A stretch of DNA of 64,000 bases, from contig NZ_JAFGYY010000017.1 of assembly GCF_017491605.1 (NCBI RefSeq), positions 1-64,000 on the forward strand. Direction: 5' to 3'. Below, piece by piece: positions 1 to 8,542 of the stretch. Under the pieces are notes generated by a model, which worked only from the letters and a program-made list of their open reading frames with translations, was not told the DNA's origin and ran no database searches. Position 1 is the first letter of the stretch, and each line of letters starts with the position of its first letter. This stretch comes from Pseudomonas sp. 30_B. GTDB taxonomy: Bacteria; Pseudomonadota; Gammaproteobacteria; Pseudomonadales; Pseudomonadaceae. The translations under genes and the position numbers were made by a program.

Positions 1-5
1 TCTTC

Positions 6-38
6 GTAGGGCGAATAACGCCTAAGGCGTTATCCGCC
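6..38. repeat. Short hairpin repeat, family D
   Basis: An inverted repeat with arms GGCGAATAACGCC and GGCGTTATCCGCC and one mispaired position. It belongs to the family D hairpins seen also near 2736, 2784, 21627, 21732, 21829, 34663-34933, 44681, 57680 and 57777. Family members begin or end with GTAGGGCG and have different stem cores. Confidence 0.8.
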
Positions 39-47
39 GAATCGAGG

Positions 48-350
48 GTGGGTGTTTCTGCGCCGCTTTGGCTTGTGCTGGAAGATTTTGTTTCGCCCCC
101 TCGGGCGAGTTACTTTGCCAAACGACGCAAAGTAACCAAAGGTCTTTGCCCCATCATCCGGGTCCCGCTTCGCGGGACTTCCCTCGCTCCATCGAAGTTT
201 CAGGGGCCCGCGTCGACGGGCCATCCCTGGCCCGACGACGCTCTCGCGGCATCCATGCCGCTCAACCCCTGAAACTCCGATTCCACTCGGCCTCCTGAAG
301 GGGCGCTCCGGCGTGTGCGGACGTTTCTCTGGACAACCTCAAGAGCAAAA
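48..350 (+). repeat. Structured intergenic repeat A, copy 1 (three-way-junction element)
   Basis: First of three copies of a roughly 300-bp element. Hairpins seen: 94-98/103-107, 110-118/127-135, 162-168/172-178, and a long stem 196-206/266-276 that encloses two more hairpins, 211-223/228-240 and 246-252/255-261. The long stem with its two enclosed hairpins forms a three-way junction. The other copies change paired bases on both sides of several stems. Open frames across it are unlikely to be genes because conservation follows pairing rather than codons. Function unknown. The rest of 1-537 holds the short repeats listed separately. Confidence 0.8.
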
Positions 351-383
351 GCGAGAGCCGATGCTATGGCGTGGTGAGATCCC

Positions 384-483
384 GTAGGAGCGGACCTTGT
401 CCGCGAAATCCATCGCGAATGACTCGGTGCCCTATGTGAACACCGGCGCCATGCGCCCACGTAGGAGCGGACTCCGTCCGCGA
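384..483. repeat. Two family C half-elements
   Basis: Two single arms of the family C repeat (GTAGGAGCGGAC-YYNGTCCGCGA type) start at 384 and 461. At other sites the same arm is paired with its inverse to make a long hairpin (34448-34512, 34977-35041). Here both arms point the same way, so they do not pair. Confidence 0.7.
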
Positions 484-537
484 ATCGCGCCCACGGGGCG
501 CTCCCACAGGCGTCTCCCCCACCACAATCCCGCGCGC

Positions 538-560
538 AAAAAAACGGGCCCGAAGGCCCG
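538..560 (-). terminator. Rho-independent terminator of the aldehyde dehydrogenase operon
   Basis: Read on the minus strand, a stem CGGGCC/GGCCCG with a TTCG loop is followed by seven T residues. It lies about 32 bases beyond the stop of the aldehyde dehydrogenase gene and closes that leftward operon. Confidence 0.85.
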
Positions 561-592
561 CTGCTAAACGAGGGTGTTGCTCTCACCATCAA

Positions 593-2083
593 TCAGTGCG
601 CGATGCACACCGACTTGATCTCGGTATAGGCCTCGACCACGGCGCGGCCGAACTCGCGGCCCATGCCCGACTGCTTGACGCCACCGAACGGCATGCTCGG
701 GTCGAGCAGCACGTGGGCGTTGACCCAGACGGTGCCGGATTCGATGCGCGGCACCAGGTTCATCGCCTTGGTCAGGTCGTTGGTCCACAGGCTGGCGCCC
801 AGGCCGTATTCGCTGTCGTTGGCCATTTCGATGGCCTGGTCTTCATCGCTGAACGGCAGTACGCCGAGCACCGGGCCGAAGACTTCGTCGCGGGCGATGG
901 ACATCTTCTGGGTCACGCCGGCCAGGATGGTCGGCTGGATGAAGAAGCCACTGCCCTCGCCTGCCGCACCACCGCAGACCACGCGCGCGCCTTCGCGGCG
1001 GGCGGTTTCGATGTGCTTGAGCACGCTCTGCTGCTGCTTGCGCGACACCAGCGGGGTGACCTGCGCGCTCGCATCCATGCCGGCGCCCATGCTCATGCCG
1101 CCAACCACGGCGCCGAGCTTTTCGACGAACTCGTCATAGCGCGACTCGTGCACATAGAAGCGCGAGGCAGCGGCGCAGACCTGGCCGCTGTTGAGCAGAC
1201 CGCCCAGCAGTGCCCCTTGCACGGCCTTGTCGATGTCCGCGTCGGCCAGGATGATCATCGGGTTCTTGCCTCCCAGCTCCAGGGCGAAGCGGGTCATGTT
1301 CTTCATCGCCGCCATGCCGACGCTGCGGCCCACGGCAGTGGAGCCGGTGAACGACACCTTGCTGACCAGCGGGTGCGAAGCCAGGCCGCCACCGATGTTC
1401 GGACCGTCGCCTGTGACCAGGTTGAACACGCCGGCCGGTACGCCGGCCTCGAAAGCCAGTTCGGCCAGGCGCAGCGCGGTCAGCGGGGTTTCGCTGGCGG
1501 GCTTGATCACCACGGTGCAACCGGTGGCCAGCGCGGGCATCAGCTTCCAGATGGCGATCATCATCGGGAAGTTCCACGGCACGATCCCGGCTACCACACC
1601 CACCGGCTCGCGGCGGGTGTACGCGGTGAATTTGGTGCCCGGCGGCAGCGGGATCGACACGTCCATCGTGGTGCCTTCGATCTTGGTCGCCCAGCCGGCC
1701 ATGTAGCGCATGAACTCGACGGTGGCGCCCACGTCGAGCATCCGCGACAGGTTGATCGACTTGCCCTGGCTGAGGGTTTCCAGCTGGGCCAGCTCCTCAC
1801 CATGCTTCTCCACCAGGTCGGCGAAGCGCAGCAGGATGCGCTCGCGGTCGGCCGGGCGCAGGTCGGACCAGACCCGCGACTTGAATGCCGCGTGGGCCGA
1901 GTGCACCGCGCGGTCGAGCATGGCGGTGTCGATGTCGGCAACCCTGGCGATGGTTTCGCCGGTGGCCGGGTTGAGTACGTCGACGGTCGGGCCGTCGGTG
2001 ACAACCCAGGCACCGTCGATGAAGCAGCCGTGGCGGCGGCTGAGGAATGCGCTTACCTGGGGCAGGATTTCAGTCGTGCTCAT
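593..2083 (-). CDS. feaB: Phenylacetaldehyde dehydrogenase (FeaB/PadA type)
   Basis: NAD-dependent aldehyde dehydrogenase of 496 residues that most likely oxidises phenylacetaldehyde to phenylacetate in the cytoplasm, feeding the paa genes to its right. The fold is complete: Asn171 in PWNF (oxyanion hole), Glu269 in the LELGGKNP motif and catalytic Cys303 in SGQVC. The ATG at 2083 is preferred over a GTG six bases upstream because AGGAG sits five bases before it. It follows the cytochrome c gene by 49 bases on the same strand, and a FeaR-type activator lies upstream. Substrate is inferred from the context of FeaR, paa genes and aromatic amine dehydrogenase; another aryl aldehyde remains possible. 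Confidence 0.85.
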   Translation of the reverse strand: MSTTEILPQVSAFLSRRHGCFIDGAWVVTDGPTVDVLNPATGETIARVADIDTAMLDRAVHSAHAAFKSRVWSDLRPADRERILLRFADLVEKHGEELAQLETLSQGKSINLSRMLDVGATVEFMRYMAGWATKIEGTTMDVSIPLPPGTKFTAYTRREPVGVVAGIVPWNFPMMIAIWKLMPALATGCTVVIKPASETPLTALRLAELAFEAGVPAGVFNLVTGDGPNIGGGLASHPLVSKVSFTGSTAVGRSVGMAAMKNMTRFALELGGKNPMIILADADIDKAVQGALLGGLLNSGQVCAAASRFYVHESRYDEFVEKLGAVVGGMSMGAGMDASAQVTPLVSRKQQQSVLKHIETARREGARVVCGGAAGEGSGFFIQPTILAGVTQKMSIARDEVFGPVLGVLPFSDEDQAIEMANDSEYGLGASLWTNDLTKAMNLVPRIESGTVWVNAHVLLDPSMPFGGVKQSGMGREFGRAVVEAYTEIKSVCIAH

Positions 2084-2132
2084 GTTCACTCCTGGCGAAA
2101 AGCGGGCGCGGCGGCCCGTTCGGGAAAAGGGG

Positions 2133-2540
2133 TCAGTGCTGCTGGCTGAGCCAGCAGGTCACGGCGCGGCGCTCGGCGGCGTCGGCGAGGCCGGCGAACG
2201 GCATGTAGGTACCGGGCACCGCGGACTGCGGCTGGGTGATGAAGGCGTCGAGGTTGTCGCGGTTCCAGGCGGCGCCTTTGCTCTTCATCGCCTCGGAGTA
2301 GCTGAAGCCGGCCAGCGAGCCGGACATGCGGCCGACCACGCCATGCAGGTTGGGGCCCATCATTCCGGGGCCGTCCTTCTGCGCGGAGTGGCAGACGGAG
2401 CAGTCGCGGGCGAATACAGCCTGGCCCTGCTCGGCTTCGGCGGCCGGGCAGGTGTCGGCCGCGGCGACAGCGCTGTGGGCGGCGGCGAGCGCCAGCAGCA
2501 GTGCGCCGGCGGCGGCCTTGAGGGATTTGTGGAAGGACAT
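2133..2540 (-). CDS. Periplasmic class I cytochrome c
   Basis: A 135-residue secreted monohaem cytochrome. Residues 1-27 form a signal peptide ending in an AVA-type cleavage site. Haem is bound at CSVCH (47-51) and Met113 in TYMPF is the probable sixth ligand, as in cytochrome c550/c2 proteins. It is the first gene of a two-gene leftward operon with the phenylacetaldehyde dehydrogenase. The likely role is to carry electrons from a periplasmic amine dehydrogenase, such as the one at 22-25 kb, to the oxidase chain; this is inferred from its position. A longer in-frame extension exists upstream but lacks a signal peptide. Confidence 0.85.
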   Translation of the reverse strand: MSFHKSLKAAAGALLLALAAAHSAVAAADTCPAAEAEQGQAVFARDCSVCHSAQKDGPGMMGPNLHGVVGRMSGSLAGFSYSEAMKSKGAAWNRDNLDAFITQPQSAVPGTYMPFAGLADAAERRAVTCWLSQQH

Positions 2541-2735
2541 CTGGCTCCACCTCGAAGCAGTCAGGCCGACGCGGGCAACACGCCGGCACGCGCGAGGAAT
2601 TCGCGCTTTTCGAGGGGGATTGTTACTGGCGCCGGGATGGCGGGACTTGTTCTGTGTGCCAGTTGGTTTGGCGGGGGTGCCAAGACGCGGGAATGCCGGG
2701 CATAAATTCAGGCACGACGATGATGTCGGTGAATC

Positions 2736-2925
2736 GGCGTACAACCGCGAACGGTTGTACGCCCTATGCGTGGGAGCTCAACCGTAGGGCGCATGAAGCG
2801 GAACGCTTCATCCGCCGATAGGCGTTCACACCGGGGTTCCGACGGGGAACGTCGCCACGCTCTTCGTAGGAGCGAGCTTGCTCGCGAACAGCAGGATGCC
2901 GATCGCGGACGGAGTCCGCTCCTAC
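2736..2925. repeat. Cluster of family D hairpins and a B/C chimeric repeat
   Basis: The gap 2541-2973 has no gene. It holds a perfect family D hairpin (2736-2746/2753-2763 core), a second family D hairpin with a different core at 2784-2816, and a composite at 2866-2925. The composite's left arm is family B (GAGCTTGCTCGCGA) and its right arm is family C (TCGCGGACGGAGTC). No terminator with a T run was seen after the feaR-like gene. Confidence 0.75.
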
Positions 2926-2973
2926 AAGAGCCACTCTCCCGCCGCGGGACGGGCGAACCCTGCCCGATATCAC

Positions 2974-3888
2974 CTACTGCGCGTAGCGCTTGCGGTATTC
3001 CCCCGGGGAAACCCCGAAGCGCGACTTGAACGCCGTGGAGAAGTAGCTGGAATCCGAGAAGCCCCAGGCATAGCCCAGCGCCGACAGCTTCTGCTCGAAG
3101 TGCGCGTTGCGCAGCGACTCGGCGCAGAAGTCCAGGCGACGGTTCTTGATGTACTGGGCGACGACCATGCCCTTCTTCGAGAACATGCGGTACAGGCCAC
3201 GCACGGAAACACCGACCTCGCGGGCGATCAGTTCCGGGCAGAGCTCCTCGGCGCTGATGTGCTCGTCGATGAACGACACCGATTTACGGAACAGCCGTTC
3301 ATGGCTGTCGCACTCGCTTTCCTGACCGCTGATCGCAGGGCGCAACAGGCTGACCAGGGCATCCAGGGTCGCCTCGCTTTCCTGCATGCCGATGCCATCG
3401 TGGCGGCTGACCTCGCCGACCATGCCGCTGGCCAGCGCGGCGATCGGCGCGCTGGCGGGAATGCGCGTGGCGCAGTTCACCGAGTTGATCCGCGCGCGCT
3501 CGAAGACCTGGCGCGGCAGGATCAGCGAGACCTGCCGGGCCTTCTCCAGGTAGGTCATGTTGCTTGGCAGGCTGGCGTCGATCAGTGTGATGTCGCCGCG
3601 CGAGAGCTCCACGCGGTTGTCACCCTGCTCCAGGCGCGAACGGCCGTCGAGCTGGAACACCGCGTAATAGTTGTTGCCGCCACCGGCCGCGATTTCCTTG
3701 CTGGTCCGGTACAGGCTGATCTGCTCCAGTTCGACCTGGCTCAGCTTGATGGCGCCGCCCTGAAATTCCTTGAGCTCGCTACTGAATTCCGGCCCCAGGG
3801 GATGCGCGGCGAAACGCCCGCACGCCTGGTTGATCCGCGCCAGCCATGCCTCGAAGGCATCGCCGCGCGCTTGGGTTGAGGTATTCAT
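2974..3888 (-). CDS. feaR: AraC-family activator, FeaR type
   Basis: A 304-residue transcription factor. The N-terminal part is the AraC ligand-binding type and the C-terminal ~100 residues carry two helix-turn-helix units, ending in the family signature around GVSPGEYRKRYAQ. Overall make-up matches FeaR, which in Escherichia coli activates phenylethylamine oxidase and feaB in response to the aldehyde or amine. It is co-directional with and upstream of the cytochrome/aldehyde dehydrogenase operon, its likely target; the aromatic amine dehydrogenase operon may be another. The ATG at 3888 is chosen over a TTG at 3897; neither has a clear ribosome site. Confidence 0.8.
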   Translation of the reverse strand: MNTSTQARGDAFEAWLARINQACGRFAAHPLGPEFSSELKEFQGGAIKLSQVELEQISLYRTSKEIAAGGGNNYYAVFQLDGRSRLEQGDNRVELSRGDITLIDASLPSNMTYLEKARQVSLILPRQVFERARINSVNCATRIPASAPIAALASGMVGEVSRHDGIGMQESEATLDALVSLLRPAISGQESECDSHERLFRKSVSFIDEHISAEELCPELIAREVGVSVRGLYRMFSKKGMVVAQYIKNRRLDFCAESLRNAHFEQKLSALGYAWGFSDSSYFSTAFKSRFGVSPGEYRKRYAQ

Positions 3889-4027
3889 GACCAGCAAAGC
3901 CTCGCGCGTTCTTGTTGTTATCAGCGTCCGCCTCGATGGGCGGATCGACGTTGATCGATGTCAGGACCGATCACTTGCCCTGCACCACCTATCGGTGAGG
4001 CAGGGTAAGGCACATTTCAGGCCAACT

Positions 4028-4951
4028 TCACTTCAATCCGCCGAAACGGCGGTAGAAGCTCTCGCCCACGTCCGGCAGCGGACCGTCGGCGGTTTCCAGG
4101 TTGCTGTTCAGCCACTCTTCGGCCTTGGCGTAGATCAGCCGGTAGATATTGCGACACAGCTGTCTCGCCGCGCGCCCTTCCCAGTCGCCGGGCAGCAGCT
4201 CGTCCGGCAACTGCGGGTCGCGCAGCAGCAGCCGGCGGTATTCGTGGATCAGCAGGATGCGCGCCAGGAAGCAGTCCGACGGCTGCAGGTTGTCCTGCTC
4301 GCGCAGCACCTGCCAGAGCGGGCGGAACAGGCGGATGAACTCGCTGTAGTGGCTCGCCAGCTCGTCGATGTTCCAGCTCTCGCGCACCTGCAGGCGCATG
4401 GCGCGGGACGCCAGCACGTCCTGGGCGTGGGTATCGAAGATGATGCTGTCGTCCAGCGCCTCCAGGTCCTGCAGGGTCGTCACCAGGTCGGCGCGGTCGC
4501 CGCGCGGACAGGCCAGTACGGTCGGGGCGATGGCGCCGAAGCCCTGCCATTCCAGCTCCTCGCGCACCTGCTTGCGCTTGTCCGCGGCCAGCTGGGAGAG
4601 CATCACCAGGGTCCAGGCGCCGTCCCAGGCCGGCAGGCTGGAGCTGTACACCCGCTTGAAGGCCTTCTCGAAACGCCGCCGGCCGGTGCCGGTCAGGCTG
4701 TAGTAGCTGCGCCGGCCGACCTTCTCGGCGGTCAGCCAGTCCTCCTTGGTCAGGCGGAAGATCGAGGTGCGGATCAACCGCTCGTTGATGCCGATGGGCT
4801 CCAGCAGATTGATCAGGCTGCCCAGCCAGACGGTGCCGCCATGGGGTTCGATGGCATCGCCATAGAGGGTGATGATCAGCGAACTGGCGCGGATCGGCGT
4901 CTGTTCCTGGAAACGGGTAATCAGCTGGTTCAGCGGTGCGAGGGCGGTCAT
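4028..4951 (-). CDS. paaX: PaaX, phenylacetyl-CoA-responsive repressor
   Basis: A 307-residue repressor of the phenylacetate regulon, the usual length for Pseudomonas PaaX. The N-terminal winged helix (about residues 20-95) is followed by the PaaX central and C-terminal domains. In the family, phenylacetyl-CoA made by PaaK releases it from DNA. It is the last gene of a leftward paaN-paaY-paaX operon. The frame is open far upstream of 4951, but similarity to the family starts at this ATG (MTALAPLNQ). Likely operators are the TTTTGTATC-type motifs at 7408, 7603 and 14994. Confidence 0.93.
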   Translation of the reverse strand: MTALAPLNQLITRFQEQTPIRASSLIITLYGDAIEPHGGTVWLGSLINLLEPIGINERLIRTSIFRLTKEDWLTAEKVGRRSYYSLTGTGRRRFEKAFKRVYSSSLPAWDGAWTLVMLSQLAADKRKQVREELEWQGFGAIAPTVLACPRGDRADLVTTLQDLEALDDSIIFDTHAQDVLASRAMRLQVRESWNIDELASHYSEFIRLFRPLWQVLREQDNLQPSDCFLARILLIHEYRRLLLRDPQLPDELLPGDWEGRAARQLCRNIYRLIYAKAEEWLNSNLETADGPLPDVGESFYRRFGGLK

Positions 4952-5028
4952 GGTCTGGCTGGGCACGGACAAAGGCCCGACTATACCTGCCCGCCGGGCC
5001 GCCTTGCCATTGGTGTGAACCCCAGTGG

Positions 5029-5628
5029 TCATTGGGAGTTGTCCCCTTTGGGGCGCACTCCCGAATCGCCCATGCGCGGGCGGTCCGCCTCCACTTCCGC
5101 CAGCGGCGCGCATTCCACCAGGCTCGTCAGGCAGCGCCGGGTCAGCTCCTGGTATTCGCGGGTGCCACGTTGCTTCCAGGCCACCTCCTCGTCGCTCAGC
5201 ACGCGCTTCACGGCAGCAGGCGCGCCCATCACCAGGCTCTGTGGCGGGCATTCGAAGCCGGCCTTGACGAAGGCGGCGGCGGAAACGATGGAACGTTCGC
5301 CAATCCGGGCGTTGTCCATCACCACCGCGTTCATCCCCACCAGCGCATCGGCACCAACGACGCAGCCATGCAGCACCGCACCGTGGCCGACATGGCCATT
5401 GCGCTCGACCACGGTGTCGCTGTTGGGGAAGCCGTGCATCACGCAGGTATCCTGCAAGTTGGCCCCCTCTTCCAGGACGATCCGCCCGAAATCGCCGCGC
5501 AATGCCGCCAGCGGGCCGATATAGCAACCCGGACCGACGATCACGTCACCGATCAGTACGGCGGTCGGATGAACAAAAGCGGTCGGGTGCACCACCGGGG
5601 TCACCCCGTCCAGGCTGTAGCACGGCAT
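5029..5628 (-). CDS. paaY: PaaY, gamma-carbonic-anhydrase-like thioesterase
   Basis: A 199-residue left-handed beta-helix protein with hexapeptide repeats (VHPTA, VIVGPG, VVGADA, IGERS patterns) and metal-binding histidines of the gamma carbonic anhydrase fold. PaaY proteins hydrolyse dead-end CoA thioesters formed in the phenylacetate pathway and so protect the CoA pool. The start lies one base past the paaN stop, so the two are transcriptionally and probably translationally linked; paaX follows 77 bases later. Confidence 0.93.
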   Translation of the reverse strand: MPCYSLDGVTPVVHPTAFVHPTAVLIGDVIVGPGCYIGPLAALRGDFGRIVLEEGANLQDTCVMHGFPNSDTVVERNGHVGHGAVLHGCVVGADALVGMNAVVMDNARIGERSIVSAAAFVKAGFECPPQSLVMGAPAAVKRVLSDEEVAWKQRGTREYQELTRRCLTSLVECAPLAEVEADRPRMGDSGVRPKGDNSQ

Positions 5629-5629
5629 C

Positions 5630-7324
5630 TCAGGCGCCCTCCACCGGTGCGTGACGGCGGCTCTGCACCACCACGAAGCGCCGCGTCACGAAGGCGCCAT
5701 CGGTGATCGATGCGTTCGCCGTGGGGTTGCCGCCGGTGGCGTGGAAGTCGCTGAAGGCCGCCGACTGGTTGACGAACACGCCGCCGTCGAAGTTCACCGA
5801 CAGCGACACCGCCACGTCCTGGGCGAAGCTCTCCGCCCGGTCGAGGAAGTCAGCGTCCGTGGAGTAGACGCCCAGGGTCATGGCGCCCTTCTCTTTCAAT
5901 ACGTCGCCGGCCACCTGCAGGCTGTGGGCGCTGTCATCGGTGGCGATGACGAAGGCAATCGGGCCGAAGCGCTCTTCGCCGAAGGCGGCGCGCTCGCTGG
6001 CGTCCACCTTGAGCAGCAGCGGCGTGCGCACGCGAGCTCCGGGGAACTGCGGGTGCTCGCGGGACTCGCTGTCGAGGAGGACGTCCCCCAGCGCGCGGCA
6101 GGCGAGGATCCGTTCGGCGGTCGCTTCGGACTGGATCGCACCGAGCACGCCGCAGGCACGCTCGTTGTCGGAGAGGAAGCCGCGCACGGCGCCGGCCAGC
6201 GCCTGGGCGACCTCGTCGAAGCTGACATGCCCGTCGCCATTGCGGATGCCGCCGCGCGGCACGTAGATGGCCTGGGTGGTGGTGCACATCTGCCCGGAAT
6301 ACAGGCTGAGGCTGAACGCCAGGTTGCGCGCCACGGCCTTGAGGTCGCGCACGCTGTCGATGATCACGCTGTTGACGCCGGCCTTTTCGGTGAACACCTG
6401 GGCTTGGCGGGCGTTGTCTTCCAGCCAGTTGCCAAAGGCGCTGGAGCCGGTGAAGTCGACCAGCTTCACGCGCGGATCGAGGGCCAGCACCTGGCTGACC
6501 GGGGCCTCGACGGTATCCACCACCAGGCTGACCAGCGCCGGATCGAAGCCCAGCTCGCCGAGCACCTCTTGGGCCACCCTGACGCTCATCGCCACCGGCA
6601 GGATGGCCGCCGGGTGCGGCTTGACCAGTACCGGATTGCCGGTGACCAGGCTGGCGAACAGGCCCGGGTAGGTGTTCCAGGTCGGGAAGGTGGCGCAGCC
6701 GATCACCAGCGCCAGGCCGCGCGGGACGATATGCCAGCGCTTGTCCATCACCAGCGGCTCGGCCTTGCCCTGGGGCTTGGTCCAGCAGGCGGTTTCCGGT
6801 ACTTCGGCCATGGCCCGCCAGGCATAGGCCAGCGCTTCCAGGGCGCGGTCCTGCGCGTGGGCGCCGCCGGCCTGGAAGGCCATCATGTAGCCCTGGCCGC
6901 TGGTGTGCATGACCGCATGGGCCATGGTCGGGCTCAACGCGGCGAGACGCCGGACGATCTCCAGGCAGGCGCCAACGCGCGCCTTGGCCCCGGCATCGCG
7001 CCAGGCCGGCAGGGCTTGCTGCTGGCGGTTCAGCAATTCATCGGTGTCGTACTGGTCGTAGGTCACGCCCAGATCGAAGCCATAGGGCGAGCGCTCGGCG
7101 CCAGCGTGGCCAACGGCTTGCGGTCCCTGCAATTGGAAATGGCGGTTGAGCAAGGCCTCGAATGCCGCCTGGGCGCCCTTCACCGACTCCTCCGGATACT
7201 GCTTGAGGCTTTCCCCGTGGGGCGACCAGTAGCCGCGGCGGGCGATGGCCTCCACGGCGCGTTCGAGGGTGGCGCGGTGATGCTCGAACAGTTCGAGGGC
7301 GGAGGCCTGGGCGGCGGACGACAT
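5630..7324 (-). CDS. paaN: PaaN-type aldehyde dehydrogenase of phenylacetate degradation
   Basis: A 564-residue aldehyde-dehydrogenase-fold protein of the separate PaaN type, not fused to a MaoC domain. The nucleophile is the Cys in the GQMCTT motif, and a long N-terminal extension (about 100 residues) precedes the core. It heads the leftward paaN-Y-X operon and shares the 404-base control region with paaF. The window also encodes full-length PaaZ, which has its own dehydrogenase domain, so the two may be partly redundant. PaaN's exact substrate in the ring-opened CoA pathway is not settled for this family. Confidence 0.88.
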   Translation of the reverse strand: MSSAAQASALELFEHHRATLERAVEAIARRGYWSPHGESLKQYPEESVKGAQAAFEALLNRHFQLQGPQAVGHAGAERSPYGFDLGVTYDQYDTDELLNRQQQALPAWRDAGAKARVGACLEIVRRLAALSPTMAHAVMHTSGQGYMMAFQAGGAHAQDRALEALAYAWRAMAEVPETACWTKPQGKAEPLVMDKRWHIVPRGLALVIGCATFPTWNTYPGLFASLVTGNPVLVKPHPAAILPVAMSVRVAQEVLGELGFDPALVSLVVDTVEAPVSQVLALDPRVKLVDFTGSSAFGNWLEDNARQAQVFTEKAGVNSVIIDSVRDLKAVARNLAFSLSLYSGQMCTTTQAIYVPRGGIRNGDGHVSFDEVAQALAGAVRGFLSDNERACGVLGAIQSEATAERILACRALGDVLLDSESREHPQFPGARVRTPLLLKVDASERAAFGEERFGPIAFVIATDDSAHSLQVAGDVLKEKGAMTLGVYSTDADFLDRAESFAQDVAVSLSVNFDGGVFVNQSAAFSDFHATGGNPTANASITDGAFVTRRFVVVQSRRHAPVEGA

Positions 7325-7407
7325 GGGGATTCCTCTTCTAGTAGTTGTGGCGGTGCACGCGACGCAAGGGGCGGGACACTTCGCAAAGCGATCAACTTGC
7401 TTTCGAA

Positions 7408-7418
7408 TTTTGTATCAC
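7408..7418 (+). promoter_or_regulatory. Candidate PaaX operator upstream of paaN
   Basis: TTTTGTATCAC, about 84 bases upstream of the paaN start. The same 11-base word with one change is at 7603 (paaF promoter) and, inverted, at 14994 (paaA promoter). The match across three paa promoters suggests a shared operator; assignment to PaaX is inference. Confidence 0.5.
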
Positions 7419-7599
7419 ATCATTTTGAAACAGGAAAGCACCACACGCCGTATCGCTTTCAACAAGCCTCAACAGAGCCGCCGACAAACGGCAACATCGC
7501 TTCAGAAGCCCGCCATTTCTGACCGACAACCCGAAATGCGAGCGTGGGGAAAATTCGAAACCGACCCAATACAAGACACACAAATACATTTTGCACTTG

Positions 7600-7627
7600 T
7601 TGTTTTGTATCGCTTTAGGCATATACT
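7600..7627 (+). promoter_or_regulatory. Probable paaF promoter overlapping a candidate PaaX operator
   Basis: A TTGTTT box (7600-7605), 16-base spacer and TATACT box (7622-7627) make a good sigma-70-like promoter about 100 bases before paaF. The word TTTTGTATCGC (7603-7613) covers the -35 end and the spacer, where a bound repressor would block polymerase. Confidence 0.6.
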
Positions 7628-7728
7628 GCGGAAAACCCGGGAGACCTCCGCCTACCGCGCAGGACATACCCTGGATTCCAACAATGAGCCGGCCTGCGAT
7701 GCCGTGCGTGCAGCCTGAGGACGATGTC

Positions 7729-8502
7729 ATGCCTCGCACCCTTGCCGTTCAGATGCCTGAAGCGGGCGTCCGCCTGATCACCCTGCAGCGTCCCGAGGCG
7801 CTGAACGCACTGAACACCGAACTGCTCGGCGAACTGGCCGCCGAACTCGACGCCGCCGAGCAGGACAGCGAAACCCGCGCCGTGGTGCTGACCGGCAGCC
7901 GCAAGGCCTTCGCCGCCGGCGCCGACATCAAGGAGATGGCCGAGCGCGACCTGGTCGGCATCCTCAATGACCCCCGCGTCGGCTACTGGCAGCGCATCGC
8001 CGCCTTCTCCAAGCCGCTGATCGCCGCCGTCAACGGCTTCGCCCTGGGCGGCGGCTGCGAGCTGGCCATGCACGCCGACATCCTCGTCGCCGGCGAAGAT
8101 GCCCGCTTCGGCCAGCCGGAAATCAACCTCGGCATCATGCCCGGCGCCGGCGGCACCCAGCGCCTGCTGCGCGCCGTGGGCAAGCCACTGGCGATGCAGA
8201 TGGTGCTCACCGGCGAAGCCATCGACGCCCGCCACGCCCAGCGCGCCGGCCTGGTCAGCGAAGTCACCCAGCCTGAATTCACCGTCGAGCGCGCCCTGCA
8301 GATCGCCCGCAGCATCGCCGCCAAGGCGCCGCTGGCCGTGCGCCTGGCCAAGGAAGCGCTGCTCAAGGCGCAGGACACCGATCTAGCCACCGGCCTGCGC
8401 TTCGAACGTCACGCCTTCACCCTGCTGGCCGGCACTGCCGACCGCAATGAGGGCATCAGTGCTTTCCAGGAAAAGCGCAAACCCGTCTATCAGGGCTGCT
8501 GA
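7729..8502 (+). CDS. paaF: PaaF, 2,3-dehydroadipyl-CoA hydratase
   Basis: An enoyl-CoA hydratase/isomerase (crotonase) family protein of 257 residues, which hydrates 2,3-dehydroadipyl-CoA in the lower phenylacetyl-CoA pathway. The crotonase oxyanion-hole segments are present (AAGADIKEM and FALGGGCELAM), and both catalytic glutamate regions (GQPEINLGIMPGAGG) are kept. The start at 7729 has TGAGGA seven bases upstream; the open frame extends further but without similarity. First gene of paaFGHIJ(K). Confidence 0.92.
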   Translation: MPRTLAVQMPEAGVRLITLQRPEALNALNTELLGELAAELDAAEQDSETRAVVLTGSRKAFAAGADIKEMAERDLVGILNDPRVGYWQRIAAFSKPLIAAVNGFALGGGCELAMHADILVAGEDARFGQPEINLGIMPGAGGTQRLLRAVGKPLAMQMVLTGEAIDARHAQRAGLVSEVTQPEFTVERALQIARSIAAKAPLAVRLAKEALLKAQDTDLATGLRFERHAFTLLAGTADRNEGISAFQEKRKPVYQGC

Positions 8503-8542
8503 GCCCCTTCTCCTATTGCCCATTGATGGAGCGAGTCCGCCC

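Noticed and set aside
593..2149. Long plus-strand open frame of over 500 codons opposite the aldehyde dehydrogenase gene
   Set aside because: It is the antisense shadow of a clear aldehyde dehydrogenase; composition is His/Arg/Ala-rich with no recognisable domain. High GC makes such shadows common throughout the window.
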